NCBI GenBank assembly: GCA_958349055.1
Contig: CATWBO010000014.1
Location: forward strand, 1 to 50,862
Length of the DNA: 50,862 nt
Direction: 5' to 3'
Source: an uncultured bacterium
GTDB taxonomy: Bacteria; Actinomycetota; Coriobacteriia; Coriobacteriales; Coriobacteriaceae
In this document: piece by piece, positions 48,455-50,862 of the stretch
Position numbering within the stretch: the first letter of the stretch is position 1
Layout of the letters: each line of letters opens with the position of its first letter
The notes under the pieces: model-generated
The model's input: the letters and a program-made list of their open reading frames with translations, nothing else
Databases searched by the model: none
What the model was told of the DNA's origin: nothing
Made by a program: the position numbers and the translations under genes

Positions 48455-49777
48455 ATGGCCTTCGAAAGCGTTAACTATCAGTGCCCTGCCTGCGGCGGCC
48501 CGCTGCATTTTGCAAGCGCCGAGCAAAAGCTCGTCTGCGACTACTGCGACTCGCGTTTTGAAGTCGAAGAAGTCGAGGCTCTCTATCGCGAGCGCCAGGA
48601 CAAGGCAGATGCCAAAGCCGATGCGGCGGCCGCAACATCCAAGCCTGCATCCGACGATGCGGTGCAGGAGCTTGCCGAAAACGCCGGCTATATCTGCTCG
48701 TCGTGTGGCGCCGAGCTGATTTCGGACGGCACCGTCGCCGTCACCACCTGCCCGTACTGCGGCAATCCCGCCGTGGCACCCGGTCAGCTCTCGGGCGACT
48801 TCTCGCCTGACCTGGTGATCCCGTTTAAGCTCGGGCGCGACGATGTCTTGGCCGCGCTCAAGGAGCACTACAAGGGCAAGATCTTGCTGCCCAAGAGCTT
48901 TGTCACCGGCAACCATATCGACGAGGTCCAAGGCGTCTACGTGCCGTTTTGGCTCTACGGCGCCCGCGTGGACGGCGAAGTGTACTTTGACGCAACCAAC
49001 GAGACCGTGACCGAGGAATCCGACCGCACCGTCACGACCACCGACCACTACGATGCCTACCGTAAGGGCAATATCTCGTTTGAGCGCGTGCCCGTCGACG
49101 GATCGTCCAAGATGCCCGACGGCCACATGGACGCCATCGAGCCGTTTGACTACGAGGCGCTGCGCCCGTTCTCGGTCGCGTATATGCCCGGCTACATCGC
49201 CAACCGCTACGACGAAGACTGCGAAACCTGCAAGGCGCGTGCCGAGCGCCGCATGGAGGAGAGCACGATCTCGGCCCTGCGCGAGACCGTTGTCGACGAA
49301 TACGACGACGCCACGGTCGAAAGCAAGCAGCTCGACTACACCTGGGAAGACAGCGACTACGCCCTGTTCCCCGTCTGGATGCTCTCCACCTCGTGGAACG
49401 GCAAGAGCTACCTGTTTGCCATGAACGGCCAGACCGGCCGTATGGTCGGCGAGCTCCCCTGCTCCAAGCCCAAGCTCATCATCGCCTCGGTGCTGTTCTT
49501 TGTGATCGGATTTATCCTCTCCCAGATTCTCTTTATGGGCGAATACGCCTTCGATCCGGATTACCTCACCTTTGATATCGAGGGTATCCTCATCAACATC
49601 GTGGCACCGCTGATCATCGTGATTATCGGAGACGTGCTGCTGGTAAGCCAGCTCAAGACGGCCAACGAGGCGACCCACGCCGACGAGTACTGCGGCGAGC
49701 TCGACCTGGTCGAAAAGCACGACACCTTCAGCCACACCGAGACCACCGTCGTCATGAAGGACGACAAGGACGACTAA
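48455..49777 (+). CDS. TFIIB-type zinc-ribbon membrane protein (YdjG-like)
   Basis: A 440-residue protein. Zinc ribbons at the start (CPACGGPLHF and CDYCDSRFEV) and near residue 80 (CSSCGAEL and CPYCGNPAV) flank an Ala/Lys-rich helix. A conserved middle (VIPFKLGRDDVLAALKEHYK, VQGVYVPFWLYGARVDGEVY) follows. Two membrane helices lie near the end (about 345-365, LIIASVLFFVIGFILSQILF, and 375-400). It is like the zinc-ribbon protein of the B. subtilis ydj envelope-stress operon, which also has an SPFH protein. AAAGGA precedes the ATG. Confidence 0.85.
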   Translation: MAFESVNYQCPACGGPLHFASAEQKLVCDYCDSRFEVEEVEALYRERQDKADAKADAAAATSKPASDDAVQELAENAGYICSSCGAELISDGTVAVTTCPYCGNPAVAPGQLSGDFSPDLVIPFKLGRDDVLAALKEHYKGKILLPKSFVTGNHIDEVQGVYVPFWLYGARVDGEVYFDATNETVTEESDRTVTTTDHYDAYRKGNISFERVPVDGSSKMPDGHMDAIEPFDYEALRPFSVAYMPGYIANRYDEDCETCKARAERRMEESTISALRETVVDEYDDATVESKQLDYTWEDSDYALFPVWMLSTSWNGKSYLFAMNGQTGRMVGELPCSKPKLIIASVLFFVIGFILSQILFMGEYAFDPDYLTFDIEGILINIVAPLIIVIIGDVLLVSQLKTANEATHADEYCGELDLVEKHDTFSHTETTVVMKDDKDD

Positions 49778-49825
49778 CCAACCCGATCAACACCACCCGG
49801 ACTTTAACGAGAAAGGAAGATCACC

Positions 49826-50862
49826 ATGGGACTCTTGAAAGCTGGATTGGGAGCTGCCGGCGGCGTCATGGCCGACCAGTGGAAGGAATTTATCTATTGC
49901 GAATCGATGCCCGCTGACGTCTTGGCCTGCAAGGGCGTCAAGCGCACCGGCGGCCGCAGCTCCAACACGCACGGCGAGGACAACGTCATCTCCAACGGTT
50001 CCGTCATCGCCGTCAACGACGGCCAGGGCATGCTCGTGGTGCAAAACGGCAAGATCATCGAGGTCGCGCTTGAACCCGGCGAGTTCGTCTTCGATACCGG
50101 CAGCGAGCCGAGCGTCTTTAGCGGCAACCTGGGCGACTCCATCAAGGAGACCTTCGCCAATATCGGCAGCCGCTTTACCTTCGGCGGCGACGCGGGCAAG
50201 GACCAGCGCGTCTACTTCATCAACACCAAGGAGATCATCGGCAACAAGTACGGCACCGCCTCGCCCGTGCCTTTCCGCGTGGTCGACAACAACATCGGCC
50301 TGGACGTCGACATCTCCGTGCGCTGCAACGGCGAGTATTCGTACCGCATCACCAACCCGCTGCTGTTCTACACCAATGTGTGCGGCAACGTGACCGATAG
50401 CTACACGCGCGACAAGATCGACAGCCAGCTTAAGTCCGAACTGCTCACCGCCCTGCAGCCCGCCTTTGCCAAGATCTCGGAGATGGGCATCCGCTACAGC
50501 GCCATCCCCGGCCACACCACCGAGCTCGCCCGCGCGCTCAACGAAGTCCTCTCCGCCGACTGGCGCGACCTGCGCGGCGTCGAGATCGTGAGCTTTGGCG
50601 TTAACTCCATCGCCGCCTCGCAAGAAGACGAGCAGATGATCAAGGACCTGCAGAAGGCAGCAGTCATGCGCGATCCCACCATGGCGGCAGCCAATATCGC
50701 CAGCGCCCAGAGCGACGCGATGCGCGCCGCGGCGGCCAACCCCAACGGCGCGATGGCCGGCTTTATGGGCATGGGCATGGCAGGCGGCATGGGCGGCATG
50801 AACGCCAGCCAGCTGTTTGCCGCCGGCCAGGCACAGCAGCAGGCCGCCCCGCAGCCGGCACC
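49826..50862 (+). CDS. SPFH-domain protein (YdjI-like), 3' end beyond the window
   Basis: At least 345 residues, cut by the window edge. The N-terminus MGLLKAGLGAAGGVMADQWK leads into an SPFH (band-7-type) domain with VIAVNDGQGMLVVQNGKIIE, EPGEFVFDTGSEPSVF and VDISVRCNGEYSYRI. A helical part and a Gly/Met/Ala-rich tail (MGMGMAGGMGGMNASQ) follow. Proteins of this type form membrane-associated scaffolds; the B. subtilis YdjI family also has a C-terminal zinc ribbon, which would be outside this window. AAAGGAAG precedes the ATG, 48 bases after the zinc-ribbon gene. Confidence 0.88.
   Translation, partial: MGLLKAGLGAAGGVMADQWKEFIYCESMPADVLACKGVKRTGGRSSNTHGEDNVISNGSVIAVNDGQGMLVVQNGKIIEVALEPGEFVFDTGSEPSVFSGNLGDSIKETFANIGSRFTFGGDAGKDQRVYFINTKEIIGNKYGTASPVPFRVVDNNIGLDVDISVRCNGEYSYRITNPLLFYTNVCGNVTDSYTRDKIDSQLKSELLTALQPAFAKISEMGIRYSAIPGHTTELARALNEVLSADWRDLRGVEIVSFGVNSIAASQEDEQMIKDLQKAAVMRDPTMAAANIASAQSDAMRAAAANPNGAMAGFMGMGMAGGMGGMNASQLFAAGQAQQQAAPQPA

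Noticed and set aside
47759..49735. 658-residue minus-strand frame opposite the zinc-ribbon genes
   Set aside because: It overlaps two genes with complete zinc ribbons and good ribosome binding sites and has no motifs itself.

Overview
The window looks like a chromosomal segment of a high-GC, anaerobic, gut-type Coriobacteriia, most likely Collinsella or a close relative. This is inference from the Actinobacteria-style dnaK-grpE-dnaJ-hspR order, the nad operon with a NiaR-type regulator, nickel-hydrogenase maturation genes, PTS and glycosidase genes, a 12-TM LuxR-type regulator, and many small palindromic intergenic repeats. No rRNA, tRNA, CRISPR array, transposase or phage gene was seen.

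Layout. 1-7.2 kb: an aconitase-family hydratase and the heat-shock operon, all minus. 7.2-8.0 kb: a repeat array and a 2[4Fe-4S] ferredoxin. 8.2-12.1 kb: the de novo NAD operon nadA-nadB-nadC-niaR (minus), with a 19-bp-arm palindrome over its promoter. 12.4-14.4 kb: a LytTR/GHKL two-component pair. 14.4-16.4 kb: a degenerate uracil-DNA-glycosylase-like protein, thioredoxin, a small protein and NikR. 16.5-21.8 kb: hypF-hypC-hypD-hypE. 21.9-25.8 kb: a scrambled duplication of hypE and a HAD phosphatase gene, with a surface-anchored C69 peptidase between the pieces. 26.3-35.2 kb: lipoprotein, PTS IIA, 6-phospho-beta-glucosidase, AraC regulator, large glycosidase, RpiR regulator, pyrE. 35.3-40.6 kb: two related lipoproteins, zinc-ribbon and small membrane proteins, LuxR regulator. 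40.9-47.4 kb: DUF4038 glycosidase, beta-glucoside-type PTS IIBC, esterase, nucleoside-hydrolase-like protein. 47.7-50.9 kb: two zinc-ribbon proteins and an SPFH protein that runs off the window.

The genes form coherent units: protein folding under HspR; NAD synthesis under NiaR; nickel sensing beside [NiFe]-hydrogenase maturation; and beta-glucoside uptake and cleavage, where the IIBC protein has no IIA domain and the window holds a separate IIA protein.

The most unusual content is non-coding. Four intergenic copies (about 2.74, 8.09, 26.19 and 34.37 kb) share fixed junction sequences while their helices change sequence on both strands. G-U pairs are possible only if the plus strand is the RNA, so this looks like a structured RNA family. 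A 207-bp palindromic element sits exactly in frame inside hypF. Several further hairpin families (described one by one) also keep a fixed frame and vary their paired arms. All calls were made by reading the sequence; no database search, folding program or alignment was run.
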